Source: Phycisphaeraceae bacterium
GTDB lineage: Bacteria > Planctomycetota > Phycisphaerae > Phycisphaerales > UBA1924
Reading direction: 5' to 3'
NCBI GenBank assembly: GCA_019636795.1
Contig: JAHBWW010000001.1
Location: 496,001 to 560,000 of the forward strand
DNA: 64,000 nt
The notes below the pieces were generated by a model. It worked only from the letters and a program-made list of their open reading frames with translations. It ran no database searches and was not told where the DNA came from. Each line of letters starts with the position of its first letter. Position 1 is the first letter of the stretch. Position numbers and translations under genes: made by a program. Shown in pieces: positions 33,030 through 41,933 of this stretch.

Positions 33030-35288
33030 ATGAAAAAGTTTCTAGCCTGCCTCGCGCTGTCGGGCTCGGTGGCCTTTGCAGCCTCCGATCTCAGTTCACC
33101 TCTCATCCCTCAAGCCGAGCAGACCACTCCGCACGCCACGACCTTCACGCTCGATCAAGAAGGTTATCAGGCATTGCTCGGGGTGCAGTCTGTGGTCATG
33201 ACTGATTTCGTACTGGCCGATGGTGTCGAGGCCACACTGCGCCTCTCACGTCGCAATGTTTTCGCACCGGGTGCCGAACTGCTCCTCATGACCGATGACG
33301 GCGAGGTCCGCCTCGAACAGCCCGAGATGGCCATGTTCGGTGGATACATCGACGGCGACCCCGATTCAACCGTCTTCCTCTCCTTCTCGCCCTTCGGCGT
33401 CGAAGGGTTCATCGATGCCATGGGCCAGACCTGGATCATCTCCTCCGGTGCCTACGCCGACGAGCTGCCCATCGCGATCTTCAATCTCACCGCTCTTCCC
33501 GAAGGCATCATCAACTGGGCCGAGTTTCAGTGCAACGCCGACCAACTCGATCAGAACATGCGACCGATCGATCCCCAAGGCGGCCAGTCACCCCGCGGCG
33601 TCGGCGGCTGCTTCAACATCGACTTCGCGATCGAAACCGATCAGGAATACCTCGGCATCTTCAGCGGCAACCAGACCGCAGCCAACACCTACCTCGCCAC
33701 ACTCTGGGGCGCAATGACCGAAATCTACACCCGAGACGTCAACACCACGCTCACCGTCGTCTGGACACGCCTCTGGACCACAACCGACCCCTGGAACTCG
33801 GGCAACACCACTGACCAGCTCTTCCAGTACCGCGACTACTGGCAGGCCAACATGGGCTCCGTCCAACGCGACCTCGGACACTTCATCTCCGGCCGCGGCC
33901 TCGGCGGCGGCGTCGCATGGCTCCCAGGAATCTGCGGCGGACAATTCGCCTACGGCCTCAGCGCCAACATGAACGGCTTCTTCCCATACCCAATCCAGAA
34001 CAACAGTTCGCAGAACTGGGACCTCATGGTCGTTTCCCACGAAATCGGCCATAACGTCGGAGCGCCCCACACCCACCAGGCAACCCCCGTCATCGACGGC
34101 TGCGGCAACGGCAACTGTAACGTCGGGCAGAACGGCACCATCATGTCCTACTGCCACACTTGCCCCGGCGGAATGTCCAACGTCCGCATGGAGTTCCACC
34201 CCCTCACCATCGACAACGGCGGCGGACCCGGCGCGAGCATCATGCCCACCCTCAACGACTCCAACTGCGGCCTTCAGACCGCATGCTCCGGCATCGCCTT
34301 CGTCTTCCCCAACGGTCTCCCGGCGTTCGCTCAGCCCAACGGTTCGACCGTTCTGCTTGTCGATGCAGTCGGTGCGGTTGACCAGCCAGTTCCCGGCACT
34401 GGCATGCTGCACTATGACAACGGGTCCGGCTTCACCGCTGTGGCGATGACCGAAAACTCTCCCAACTCATACTCCGTCAATCTCCCCGCAACGGCTTGCG
34501 GCGGAAACATCGAGTACTTCGTCTCCGCCATGGCATCTGACGGCAACACCTACTACAGCCCGTCCAATGGCTCCAACACTGTCCCGGTCGCCACCTCCGT
34601 CGCAACGTATATCGATCTGAACTTTGAAATCGCTGGCGGGTGGTCCGTTCAGAACATCGCAGTCACCGATGGCGGTTGGGAGCGAGGCATTCCCGCTGGC
34701 GACGGCTCACGTCAGGACCCCACCTCTGACTATGACGGTTCCGGGCAGTGCTGGCTTACCGGCAACCGCCCAGGCAACAGCGACCTCGACGGTGGACCCA
34801 CCATTCTCAACAGCCCTATCTTCGACCTCTCAATGACCATCAATCCCACGCTCAGGGTCGCACGGTGGTTCCAACTGGCCACCACCAACGATGACACCTT
34901 CTCCATCGAAGTCTCTGACAACGGCGGCTCAACATGGGTTGTTGCCAACAGTGTCACCGGTTCAGTGAGTGGGTGGAACCTCGTCACGTTCCAGATCTCA
35001 AACTACGTCTCGCTCAACAACCAGTTCCGTGTACGATTCGTAACCTCTGACAACCCCAACAACTCTGTGCTCGAAGCCGCTATCGATGCCCTTCGCATCT
35101 CTGAAATGATTTGCGCTCCCGCATGCCCCGCCGACTGGAACGGCGACGGAGTGCTCGACTTCTTCGATGTCCAGGCTTTCCTCGCCGACTTCAGCGCTCA
35201 GAATCCTGATGCTGATCTCAACGGCGACGGCAACTTCGACTTCTTCGACGTCCAGATCTATCTGGGCATCGTCTCGGCCGGTTGCTGA
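33030..35288 (+). CDS. Secreted metzincin zinc protease with GC-type dockerin module
   Basis: A 752-aa protein. A signal peptide (MKKFLACLALSGSVAFA) leads to a pro-region to about residue 190. The protease domain has H337-E-I-G-H341-x5-H347, the HExxHxxGxxH zinc site of reprolysin-like metzincins, and the Met-turn GTIMSYCH. A region of beta-sandwich-like repeats follows (about residues 410-690). The last 60 residues hold two Ca-binding-type repeats, DWNGDGVLDFFDVQAFLADF and DLNGDGNFDFFDVQIYL, ending SAGC, as in the GC-type dockerin proteins of planctomycetes. It probably degrades extracellular proteins at or beyond the cell surface. AAGGGGAG precedes the ATG; a strong terminator follows. Confidence 0.9.
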   Translation: MKKFLACLALSGSVAFAASDLSSPLIPQAEQTTPHATTFTLDQEGYQALLGVQSVVMTDFVLADGVEATLRLSRRNVFAPGAELLLMTDDGEVRLEQPEMAMFGGYIDGDPDSTVFLSFSPFGVEGFIDAMGQTWIISSGAYADELPIAIFNLTALPEGIINWAEFQCNADQLDQNMRPIDPQGGQSPRGVGGCFNIDFAIETDQEYLGIFSGNQTAANTYLATLWGAMTEIYTRDVNTTLTVVWTRLWTTTDPWNSGNTTDQLFQYRDYWQANMGSVQRDLGHFISGRGLGGGVAWLPGICGGQFAYGLSANMNGFFPYPIQNNSSQNWDLMVVSHEIGHNVGAPHTHQATPVIDGCGNGNCNVGQNGTIMSYCHTCPGGMSNVRMEFHPLTIDNGGGPGASIMPTLNDSNCGLQTACSGIAFVFPNGLPAFAQPNGSTVLLVDAVGAVDQPVPGTGMLHYDNGSGFTAVAMTENSPNSYSVNLPATACGGNIEYFVSAMASDGNTYYSPSNGSNTVPVATSVATYIDLNFEIAGGWSVQNIAVTDGGWERGIPAGDGSRQDPTSDYDGSGQCWLTGNRPGNSDLDGGPTILNSPIFDLSMTINPTLRVARWFQLATTNDDTFSIEVSDNGGSTWVVANSVTGSVSGWNLVTFQISNYVSLNNQFRVRFVTSDNPNNSVLEAAIDALRISEMICAPACPADWNGDGVLDFFDVQAFLADFSAQNPDADLNGDGNFDFFDVQIYLGIVSAGC

Positions 35289-35311
35289 ATCAACTTCCCT
35301 CTGACACCTGC

Positions 35312-35346
35312 ACGAGCACCCTGGAAACGGGGTGCTCGTCGTTTTT
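35312..35346 (+). terminator. Rho-independent terminator after metzincin gene
   Basis: ACGAGCACC (35312-35320) pairs with GGTGCTCGT (35331-35339) across a ten-base loop and is followed by CGTTTTT. It lies 24 bases after the stop codon. Confidence 0.85.
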
Positions 35347-35524
35347 GTACCCCGGAACAAGTAAGAAATGGCACATTTTCTGCCGATTCGCCCTCCCCTT
35401 CCTGAGAGAAACTCCTTCCAAAGTGCAGAAGACTCATGGAGCCTGCATCTCGATGCTGGCGCCGACGAGCCGGGTGTGCGGCCCCAAAGCTCGCCATGTG
35501 CCCCGCCGCAACGGAGTCGTCGCG

Positions 35525-37414
35525 ATGAACGCAAACCGGTCCATGCAGATCTTGCTCGGTCACATTATTTCGCTGCCTCGCATGTCACGTGTCCTCGCCT
35601 GCACCGGGCTTGTCATGTTGTGCAGCGTGGCACAAGCCCAGTTTACCGTCAACGCTTTCTTCGACGCGCCAGCGGTCAATCCTGTTCTCGGGTGTGATGC
35701 CGATGCATCGATCCCCGGCGACCAGTGCACACTGCGCTCCGTGATTCAGCACATCAATACACTCCCGCCCGGAAACTACACCATCACGATGCCCGTTGGA
35801 TACTTTCTGCTCAGCCACACAGGGCATGCAGAAGACGCTGGCGTGACCGGCGATCTCGATGTCCATCGCAACATCGCCATCCGCGGGGGCGGACTGGGCG
35901 CAACATTCATCGACGCTTCAGTCCTCGGCGATCGCATCTTCGACGTCCGTGCCGCAGTTCGACTCTCGCTCGCCGATCTTGGGCTCTACAGCGGCACGGC
36001 GGTTCCCGGTGTGGTCGGTGTCGAGTCTGGCGGTGCAATTCGAGCCGTTGCTGGCAGCACCATCGAATTGAGCAATACCGAAGTCAGCGGCTGTTCCGCT
36101 ACCGGTGGCATCACGGCACACGGCGGAGCCATCGACACACTTGGAGATCTCATACTCACCAACTGGAACCAGTTTCACAACAACCGAGCAACCGGTTTCG
36201 GCGGGGCAGTCCATCTCGCGGGAACTGGCAGCATCGTCGGGGCTTACTTCGACCACAATCGCGCCGATCGCGATGGAGGCGCAATCCGTACCACCGTCGC
36301 CAGTCCCAACCTCCGCATCATCAGCACACGCTTCTTCCGTAATGATTCCTCAGCAGCCGGTGGAGCCATCAACGTCCGTGGTCCAACCTCCGTCGATGCC
36401 TGCGACTTCGAGGGAAATACCAGCGTCGGTGTCGGAGGCGCCATCAACACCTTCTCAACTCTCGACATCACCAGCACCCGACTCTTCGGCAACGCCAGCC
36501 AATCCGGCGGCGGAGCCCTCAACGTCGCAGGCCTCGCTGTCGCAACCATCCGCGACTCCATGCTCGAAGCCAACTTCGCCCACACCAGTGGCGGCGCGAT
36601 CACCAACTCCAACTCATGCACTATCCACAACTCAACACTCGCGGGCAACATCGCTCACGGCGATCAACTCAACGAACTCGGTGGCGGCGCTATCTACAAC
36701 TTCCGCAACCTCACAATCATCAACTCCACAATCAGCCACAACACCACCCCCAACGGCCTCGGAGGCGCAATCCTCAACCTCACCGGCGGCGATATCAACC
36801 TCGTCCATGTCACCCTCGGCTACAACACCGCCATGCTCCCAGGCACCGCCGACACCATCCACAACGGCACGCCCTCGGGGGGTGCAACCCTTCGCTCAAC
36901 GCACACCATCTTCGTGAACATTCCAGGATCGATCAACCCAGGCGTCACAGGCACATCGCTCCCGCTCATCTCCCTCGGCTTCAACTTCGACGCCGACGGC
37001 ACCGCAGGTTTCGCAGGCCCCGGCGATATCAACGGCACACTCGCCATGCCCATCGACCCCCTCATCAGCCCACTCGGACTCCACGGCGGACCGACTCTTA
37101 CCCAACGTCTCATGCCAGGCAGCCCATGCATCGACGCCGGCAACATCAACTTCAGCGTCGATCCCAACGGAAACACAATCATCGAAGATCAACGCCACCA
37201 CCCTCGCCCGTGGTACCAGCCCGACATCGGCGCATTCGAACGCCTCTGTATTGCCGATTACAACAACGATGGAGTGGTCAACTTCTTCGATGTTCAGGCA
37301 TTCCTCGCCGACTTCGCCAGCCAGCACCCCCGCGCAGACCTCAACCTCGACGGCGCGCACGACTTCTTCGATGTCCAGATCTTCCTGGCAAACTTCTCAG
37401 CCGGTTGCCCATAA
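35525..37414 (+). CDS. Secreted parallel beta-helix protein with GC-type dockerin module
   Basis: About 629 aa. The N-terminus has a hydrophobic export signal (VLACTGLVMLCSVAQAQ) that begins either at ATG 35525, with a GGAG eight bases upstream, or at ATG 35582. CTLRSVIQHINTLPPGNYTI resembles the N-terminal cap seen in CSLREAI-type surface proteins. Residues about 90-560 are short Gly/Asn/Thr-rich coils with repeated GGAI, GGAIN and GGGAL turns, a right-handed beta-helix as in polymorphic outer-membrane and polysaccharide-acting proteins. The last 55 residues carry DYNNDGVVNFFDVQAFLADF and FFDVQIFLANFSAGCP. It is probably an extracellular adhesin or glycan-binding/cleaving protein; no catalytic residues were recognised. 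Confidence 0.82.
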   Translation: MNANRSMQILLGHIISLPRMSRVLACTGLVMLCSVAQAQFTVNAFFDAPAVNPVLGCDADASIPGDQCTLRSVIQHINTLPPGNYTITMPVGYFLLSHTGHAEDAGVTGDLDVHRNIAIRGGGLGATFIDASVLGDRIFDVRAAVRLSLADLGLYSGTAVPGVVGVESGGAIRAVAGSTIELSNTEVSGCSATGGITAHGGAIDTLGDLILTNWNQFHNNRATGFGGAVHLAGTGSIVGAYFDHNRADRDGGAIRTTVASPNLRIISTRFFRNDSSAAGGAINVRGPTSVDACDFEGNTSVGVGGAINTFSTLDITSTRLFGNASQSGGGALNVAGLAVATIRDSMLEANFAHTSGGAITNSNSCTIHNSTLAGNIAHGDQLNELGGGAIYNFRNLTIINSTISHNTTPNGLGGAILNLTGGDINLVHVTLGYNTAMLPGTADTIHNGTPSGGATLRSTHTIFVNIPGSINPGVTGTSLPLISLGFNFDADGTAGFAGPGDINGTLAMPIDPLISPLGLHGGPTLTQRLMPGSPCIDAGNINFSVDPNGNTIIEDQRHHPRPWYQPDIGAFERLCIADYNNDGVVNFFDVQAFLADFASQHPRADLNLDGAHDFFDVQIFLANFSAGCP

Positions 37415-37457
37415 CACGCTCGACTTCACACGTCGCACGCAGCATCACAAACCACAA

Positions 37458-37490
37458 CGGGCGCACCGCCGCAACACGCGACTGCGCCCG
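37458..37490. terminator. Possible bidirectional hairpin between convergent genes
   Basis: CGGGCGCA (37458-37465) pairs perfectly with TGCGCCCG (37483-37490) across a 17-base loop, between the beta-helix gene and the convergent GGDEF gene. T-runs are poor on both sides. Confidence 0.4.
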
Positions 37491-37516
37491 CTGTCATTGT
37501 CTGCGCTCACCCGCGA

Positions 37517-38851
37517 TCAGGCGTCGGCTTCGTCCACGCACTCGCGCATCGCGCCCGGACCCAACTTCAGCGCGTTCTTCCCCTGCTTCTTGCTCTCGAT
37601 CGCCAACTGATCGGCCCGCTCCAGCAGCGACTGCGGATCCTGCCCGTCCCACGGATACGTTGCCAGTCCACCCGAAATCGTCAGCGATCCAGGTGCGTCC
37701 TGGCCAAGTTTCGGGAACGCTGCCCCGCAGATCTGTGACTGAAACCGCCGCGCGATCCGGTAGATCGAATCCGGCGGCTTGCTCGTCGGTACACGCGGGC
37801 CACGCGGTTCATAAAAAATCACCGCAAACTCATCGCCCCCGATGCGGCACACCCGGTCCGAAGGCCGAATCACGCTCCGCAACAGCCGCACCGTCTCGCG
37901 CAGAATCTCGTCACCAGCGGCATGCCCGTGCTGATCGTTAAACTGCTTGAAACCGTCAAGGTCGAACACCATCACCGTCACGCTGTGCCGGGCACGCTTG
38001 GCCTGATCAATTGCATTCGACAGGTACCGTTCGAAGTATCGGCGATTCCACGCCCCCGTCAGCGGGTCAGTCAACGCTTCAAGCCTCTGATACCGATTCT
38101 GCTGTTCGAGCGTCAGCCACGCGCCCAGCCACACCGCATGCGCATCCAGATTCGCTTGAGTCGCCGGCGGCTGAGCGATCAGATATCCGACCCGTCGGCC
38201 CTCGACCAGCACCTCCGACGCAATCGATCCATCGCCTTCTGCCTGATGCCCCGCGAACGACACCGCATCATGTTCGAGACGTTCGCGGATCAACTTCAGC
38301 GCGACATTCAACACCTCGCCGCCGCCCAGCACCCGCTCGATCAGTTCCAGATCGCCCACTGCGCGGGCACTGCTCGGAACATCGCTTCGGCCGGCAAACA
38401 CCTCGATCGCCGGAACTAGAAACTCGCCCCCAAGGCGCATCTCGACGATTGATCTCAGTTCGTCGGGCTTCATGTCGCTTGTCACCACCCCGTGGATCAT
38501 GTCTCGAAGTGTCGGCTCACACGGACCAATGTGCACAATGCACAGTGTCCGATCGACGAAACTCATCGCTTCGATAAAATCTTTCGTAGCCGGTACAGGA
38601 GACGAGCCCGCAGAAAGCGCCACGACCACCGGAACCCCCGGCACCGGGGGGGTGGAACTGACGACCGCCACCACCTCGATCAGCGAGCGCAGACGGGCCA
38701 CTTCCACTGCCGGGTCCCGGAGCAGTTCATCCACATTTCCATCGCTCCCTACCACGAGGACACGAAGTCCGCGCAGTGGGGGGCCGCCAGTTGTGACGCC
38801 TGCGTAGTCCACTGATTTCTCTCGATCGAGTACGATGTCTACACACATCAT
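37517..38851 (-). CDS. Diguanylate cyclase (GGDEF domain) with receiver-like N-terminus
   Basis: A 444-aa protein. Residues about 25-150 resemble a degenerate receiver or sensory domain (LRVLVVGSDGNVDELL, VVVALSAGSS). Residues about 150-260 form a linker or GAF-like region. The GGDEF domain begins near residue 265 with DPLTGAWNRRYFERYL and contains FDLDGFKQFNDQHGH. The catalytic motif RIGGDEF is at residues 336-342, and R-P-S-D five residues before it is the allosteric I-site. It should make cyclic di-GMP from GTP with product inhibition. Its start overlaps the stop of the 178-aa gene (ATGA), so the two are coupled. Confidence 0.92.
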   Translation of the reverse strand: MMCVDIVLDREKSVDYAGVTTGGPPLRGLRVLVVGSDGNVDELLRDPAVEVARLRSLIEVVAVVSSTPPVPGVPVVVALSAGSSPVPATKDFIEAMSFVDRTLCIVHIGPCEPTLRDMIHGVVTSDMKPDELRSIVEMRLGGEFLVPAIEVFAGRSDVPSSARAVGDLELIERVLGGGEVLNVALKLIRERLEHDAVSFAGHQAEGDGSIASEVLVEGRRVGYLIAQPPATQANLDAHAVWLGAWLTLEQQNRYQRLEALTDPLTGAWNRRYFERYLSNAIDQAKRARHSVTVMVFDLDGFKQFNDQHGHAAGDEILRETVRLLRSVIRPSDRVCRIGGDEFAVIFYEPRGPRVPTSKPPDSIYRIARRFQSQICGAAFPKLGQDAPGSLTISGGLATYPWDGQDPQSLLERADQLAIESKKQGKNALKLGPGAMRECVDEADA

Positions 38852-39384
38852 GCCTCAGAATTCCCCGCCTGATCAGGGTGTTTCAAAGAAGCAAGCTCTC
38901 GACTGGTCAAAATGGAGGGCTGAGTTTCCCCACCTTCACAATTTTGTTCTACGTTATCGGACTCTTCAGCCTCAGCGACAACTTCCTCAGAGATCTTGAG
39001 CCCGTCCTCATCCATCGGATCCCGGTGGCTTGCCGAGGCCATGATGTTCGTACTTGCCATCGCACGCAGTTTCGGCTCGCGCTCAGCGTCATACACCCAG
39101 TGCGTCGCCTGAGGGGCATAACGCTCGGCTACCTCCAGCACGTCCGAAACCGAACGCAAGCGCCCAGGCTCCATCAGCAGCAGGATCAGCGGCGTGTGCG
39201 CATCATGCTGATACAACCTGCACAGCTCGGCTGTCGCCCAACTTGCCGTATCGCATTCAACAAACCACACGCCACGCTGCGAAAGCGCAAGCCGCAGATC
39301 GGCAGGAACCTCCGCACGCGAAGGGTGCCACAGCACACACCGTGCATGCGGGCGGTAGGGGTTATCACCCGAAACAGAACTCAT
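38848..39384 (-). CDS. Hypothetical protein coupled to diguanylate cyclase
   Basis: A 178-aa protein of no recognised family. Residues about 12-110 alternate strands and helices (RCVLWHPSRAEVP, GVWFVECDTAS, TPLILLLMEPGRLRSVSDVLEVAERY), which could be a degenerate receiver without the phosphoacceptor Asp. From about 110 it is acidic and low in complexity (EEVVAEAEESDNVEQ). The TGA overlaps the ATG of the diguanylate cyclase, so the two are translated together and it may tune that enzyme; this is inference. TAGACT lies six bases before the ATG, so a leaderless transcript is possible. Confidence 0.7.
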   Translation of the reverse strand: MSSVSGDNPYRPHARCVLWHPSRAEVPADLRLALSQRGVWFVECDTASWATAELCRLYQHDAHTPLILLLMEPGRLRSVSDVLEVAERYAPQATHWVYDAEREPKLRAMASTNIMASASHRDPMDEDGLKISEEVVAEAEESDNVEQNCEGGETQPSILTSRELASLKHPDQAGNSEA

Positions 39385-39521
39385 AGATCGAGTCTAGCCT
39401 CCCTGATTCGCGGGTAGTCGTAGGCACGTTACGCCACGGTTACGCCCGGCGTGTCTGCCGCTCTGGGTCTTCCCCCTGAGCAATTGCCCGCACTTCTATA
39501 AGCGTGATACGTGATTCCTGC

Positions 39522-40628
39522 TCACAGGTTTTGCAGGGCGATTGCAATCTCGTCGGCCCCATCCCCCGCCCCGACCTGCGCGAGCTGCTGACGCAGTCCC
39601 TGACGCAACGCATCATCCGAAAGCAATCGGCCCACGATCGCCCCGTGCGCGCGCACATTCGCATCGGCGTCGATGAGATCCTCGATCAGAATCGCCCCCT
39701 CGGAGTCCACCAGTGGCTGCACGTTGTGCTTCTGGTGCGCGTCGCGATGATACGGATAAGGCATGAATATGGTCGGAATGCGATTGATCCAGACTTCTGC
39801 GACACTTCCCGCGCCGGCCCGCGAAAGCGCCGCATCGCACGCACCCCACATGAGTCCGACCTCATCCACAAGCCCAACTACCCGCGCACTCACAGACAGC
39901 GCACGATAACGGCCTTCGACTTCTTCATGCTGATCTTCCCCGGCCTGATGCAGAATCTGCCAGCCCTCGAACATCTCAGGGTGCTGTGCACACAAACCGA
40001 GCACAAACTCGTTGATCGAGCGCGCGCCCTGGCTCGCGCCAGTGACCAGCAGCGTGCGCATCGCAGGATCCAGACCCAGTCGCTCGCGACACTCAGCCGC
40101 GCTCGCAGCGACCCGGGCCGCACTTCGCACAATGGGCCCGACCCGCGTCGCACCTGCAAATGCGTATGTCGAAAACACCCGGTCGACGCGCGGCGCGAGA
40201 AACCGATTCGCGCGTCCAGGTACAGCGTCCAGATTCACCAGCACACGCCGGACTCCGAGCGATCGTGCAGCCCATACTGCTGGCGGCGAGACGAACCCTC
40301 CCATAGCCACCAGCACGCATTCATCCGCTCCGATCGACCACTCATCGAAGCAGGCCCGCATAGCGCGCCTGCACGCGCGCACCACGCCAGGCCACGTTGC
40401 AGCGAAGCGCACGAGCACCTTCGGTGAAACGCCAAATGGCTGTGCGGGCACGGTGTCAAAATCGAGTCCGCTTCCATCGAGCACACGCTGGTCGATCGAG
40501 CGCGTCGAACAGATGACGCTGATGTGCATTCCCGGTTGATGATGCTGCAGATGCTCAGCGATGGCGATCGAGGGATAGATGTGTCCCCCGGTTCCGCCTC
40601 CAGCGAAGATCACGCCTTTTGCGCTCAC
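39522..40628 (-). CDS. murG: UDP-GlcNAc--lipid II N-acetylglucosaminyltransferase MurG
   Basis: A 368-aa GT28 enzyme that adds GlcNAc to lipid I on the inner face of the membrane. The N-terminal FAGGGTGGHIYPSIAIAEHL is the lipid-pyrophosphate-binding Gly loop. LLVTGASQGARSINEFV and DAALSRAGAGSVAEV with FMPYPYHRDAHQKHNV form the UDP-GlcNAc site. The GTG at 40628 overlaps the ftsW stop as GTGA, which decides the start and indicates coupling. The usual GGSLGA is replaced by GASQGA. The presence of murG and ftsW implies that the organism makes peptidoglycan. Confidence 0.94.
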   Translation of the reverse strand: MSAKGVIFAGGGTGGHIYPSIAIAEHLQHHQPGMHISVICSTRSIDQRVLDGSGLDFDTVPAQPFGVSPKVLVRFAATWPGVVRACRRAMRACFDEWSIGADECVLVAMGGFVSPPAVWAARSLGVRRVLVNLDAVPGRANRFLAPRVDRVFSTYAFAGATRVGPIVRSAARVAASAAECRERLGLDPAMRTLLVTGASQGARSINEFVLGLCAQHPEMFEGWQILHQAGEDQHEEVEGRYRALSVSARVVGLVDEVGLMWGACDAALSRAGAGSVAEVWINRIPTIFMPYPYHRDAHQKHNVQPLVDSEGAILIEDLIDADANVRAHGAIVGRLLSDDALRQGLRQQLAQVGAGDGADEIAIALQNL

Positions 40629-41836
40629 AAGGGCACCGGCTCGGCCAAGTCGTTGTCGGGCATCGTTCGTGCGTGCCGACGATCCATCGCGACCAGAAGC
40701 CCGAGGCAACCGGCGGTGAGCACCCAGCCCGTGCCCCCGGCACTGAGCAGCGGCAGGGCGATGCCCTTGGTCGGACCAAGCCCGGTGACCACGAGGAGAT
40801 TGATCGTGGCCTGAATCAAGAGCGTGGCCAGCACACCAAACCCCCCGAGCCGAAGCAGCGCGTTGGGCTCGCGGCTCAGGATCCCGACGATGGTCCACGC
40901 AAGGACAGCGTACAGGCCGAGGATCAGTGCTGCCCCCCCGATGCCGAGTTCTTCGCAGATGACAGCGAAGAGAAAGTCGGTCTGGTCTTCAGGCAGATAG
41001 CCGAATTTCTGGAGGCCGTGCCCGAGTCCACGCCCCGTGAGTCCGCCGCCGGAGACCGTGGCTAGTGACTGGATCATGTGGAAACCCGTGCCCTGCGGGT
41101 CGGCGTACGGATCGAGGAACGCGACGATGCGGTCAATGCGGTAGGGGTTCTGAACGATGGCAGCAGCGACGCCCGCTATCCCCACACCCAGAAACAGGGC
41201 GAAGTGTCGCCATCGTGCGCCGGCTGCGAGCAGCATCAGTCCCGCAGCCATGGCCATCAAGGCTCCCGTGCCGAGGTCCTCCTTGACAACGAGAGCTGAG
41301 ACCGCGCCAACGCAGGCGATGATGGGCAGGAATCCGAACCAGAACGTACGCAGACGCTCGCGCCCGACCCAGACGCAATACGCAGCGACGAGCCAGACGA
41401 GCGCCCACTTGGCGACTTCGCTGGGCTGAAAAGAATCCAGCGGTCCGAGATTGATCCAGCGGTGCGATCCGTTCCTGGGCCTGGCGATTCCCGGCCAGTA
41501 AACCGTCGAGAGAATGACCAGCAGCACGCCCGCGCCAAGGGCGGTGAGGATCGCGGGCCGCTTCAGTCGGCCGAAGTCTTCGATCACCCCTGCGACCGCG
41601 CCGATCGGGAGCAGGGCAGCACAGGTCAGGGCCCCCAGGGCGAGCACCATGTGCATGGTTGCGGGGCTCATCAGAATGGACTTGAATGTCACGCCATTGG
41701 CCGCGATGCCCCTGGTCGCGCTGTCTTCGCGGATTTCGATCTTGGCCACATGCATCGACGCGGAGTTGACCATCACCACTCCGATGGCCAGCAGCGCCAG
41801 CGCGCACAAGATCACCATGTGACCGGGGCGGATCAT
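40625..41836 (-). CDS. ftsW: Peptidoglycan glycosyltransferase FtsW (SEDS family)
   Basis: A 403-aa polytopic membrane protein with about ten helices. SEDS signatures are GSHRWINLGPLDSFQPSEVAKWALVW in the middle (conserved R, W and PSE), DPYADPQGTGFHMIQSL with SGGLTGRGLGHGLQKFGYLPEDQTDFLF, and the C-terminal GLGPTKGIALPLLSAGGTGW. It polymerises lipid II into glycan at the septum. It is coupled to murG downstream (GTGA overlap), as in the division/cell-wall cluster. No other division gene is adjacent; upstream is rimO across a 97-bp gap. Confidence 0.94.
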   Translation of the reverse strand: MIRPGHMVILCALALLAIGVVMVNSASMHVAKIEIREDSATRGIAANGVTFKSILMSPATMHMVLALGALTCAALLPIGAVAGVIEDFGRLKRPAILTALGAGVLLVILSTVYWPGIARPRNGSHRWINLGPLDSFQPSEVAKWALVWLVAAYCVWVGRERLRTFWFGFLPIIACVGAVSALVVKEDLGTGALMAMAAGLMLLAAGARWRHFALFLGVGIAGVAAAIVQNPYRIDRIVAFLDPYADPQGTGFHMIQSLATVSGGGLTGRGLGHGLQKFGYLPEDQTDFLFAVICEELGIGGAALILGLYAVLAWTIVGILSREPNALLRLGGFGVLATLLIQATINLLVVTGLGPTKGIALPLLSAGGTGWVLTAGCLGLLVAMDRRHARTMPDNDLAEPVPL

Positions 41837-41933
41837 GCCAACATTATCGGCACCCGGACGCCAGTTCGTGCAGGCAACTCTTCGGGCCCGAGAGTCATCT
41901 TCAGTTTGTCGAAGCAGGGGTGCATATCAGGCG

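Noticed and set aside
33366-34412. Leftward frames opposite the metzincin gene
   Set aside because: Antisense shadows; the rightward frame has signal peptide, zinc site and dockerin tail.
36616-37941. 441-codon rightward Arg/His/Pro-rich frame
   Set aside because: It crosses the stop of the beta-helix gene and runs into the convergent GGDEF gene; composition is that of an out-of-frame shadow.
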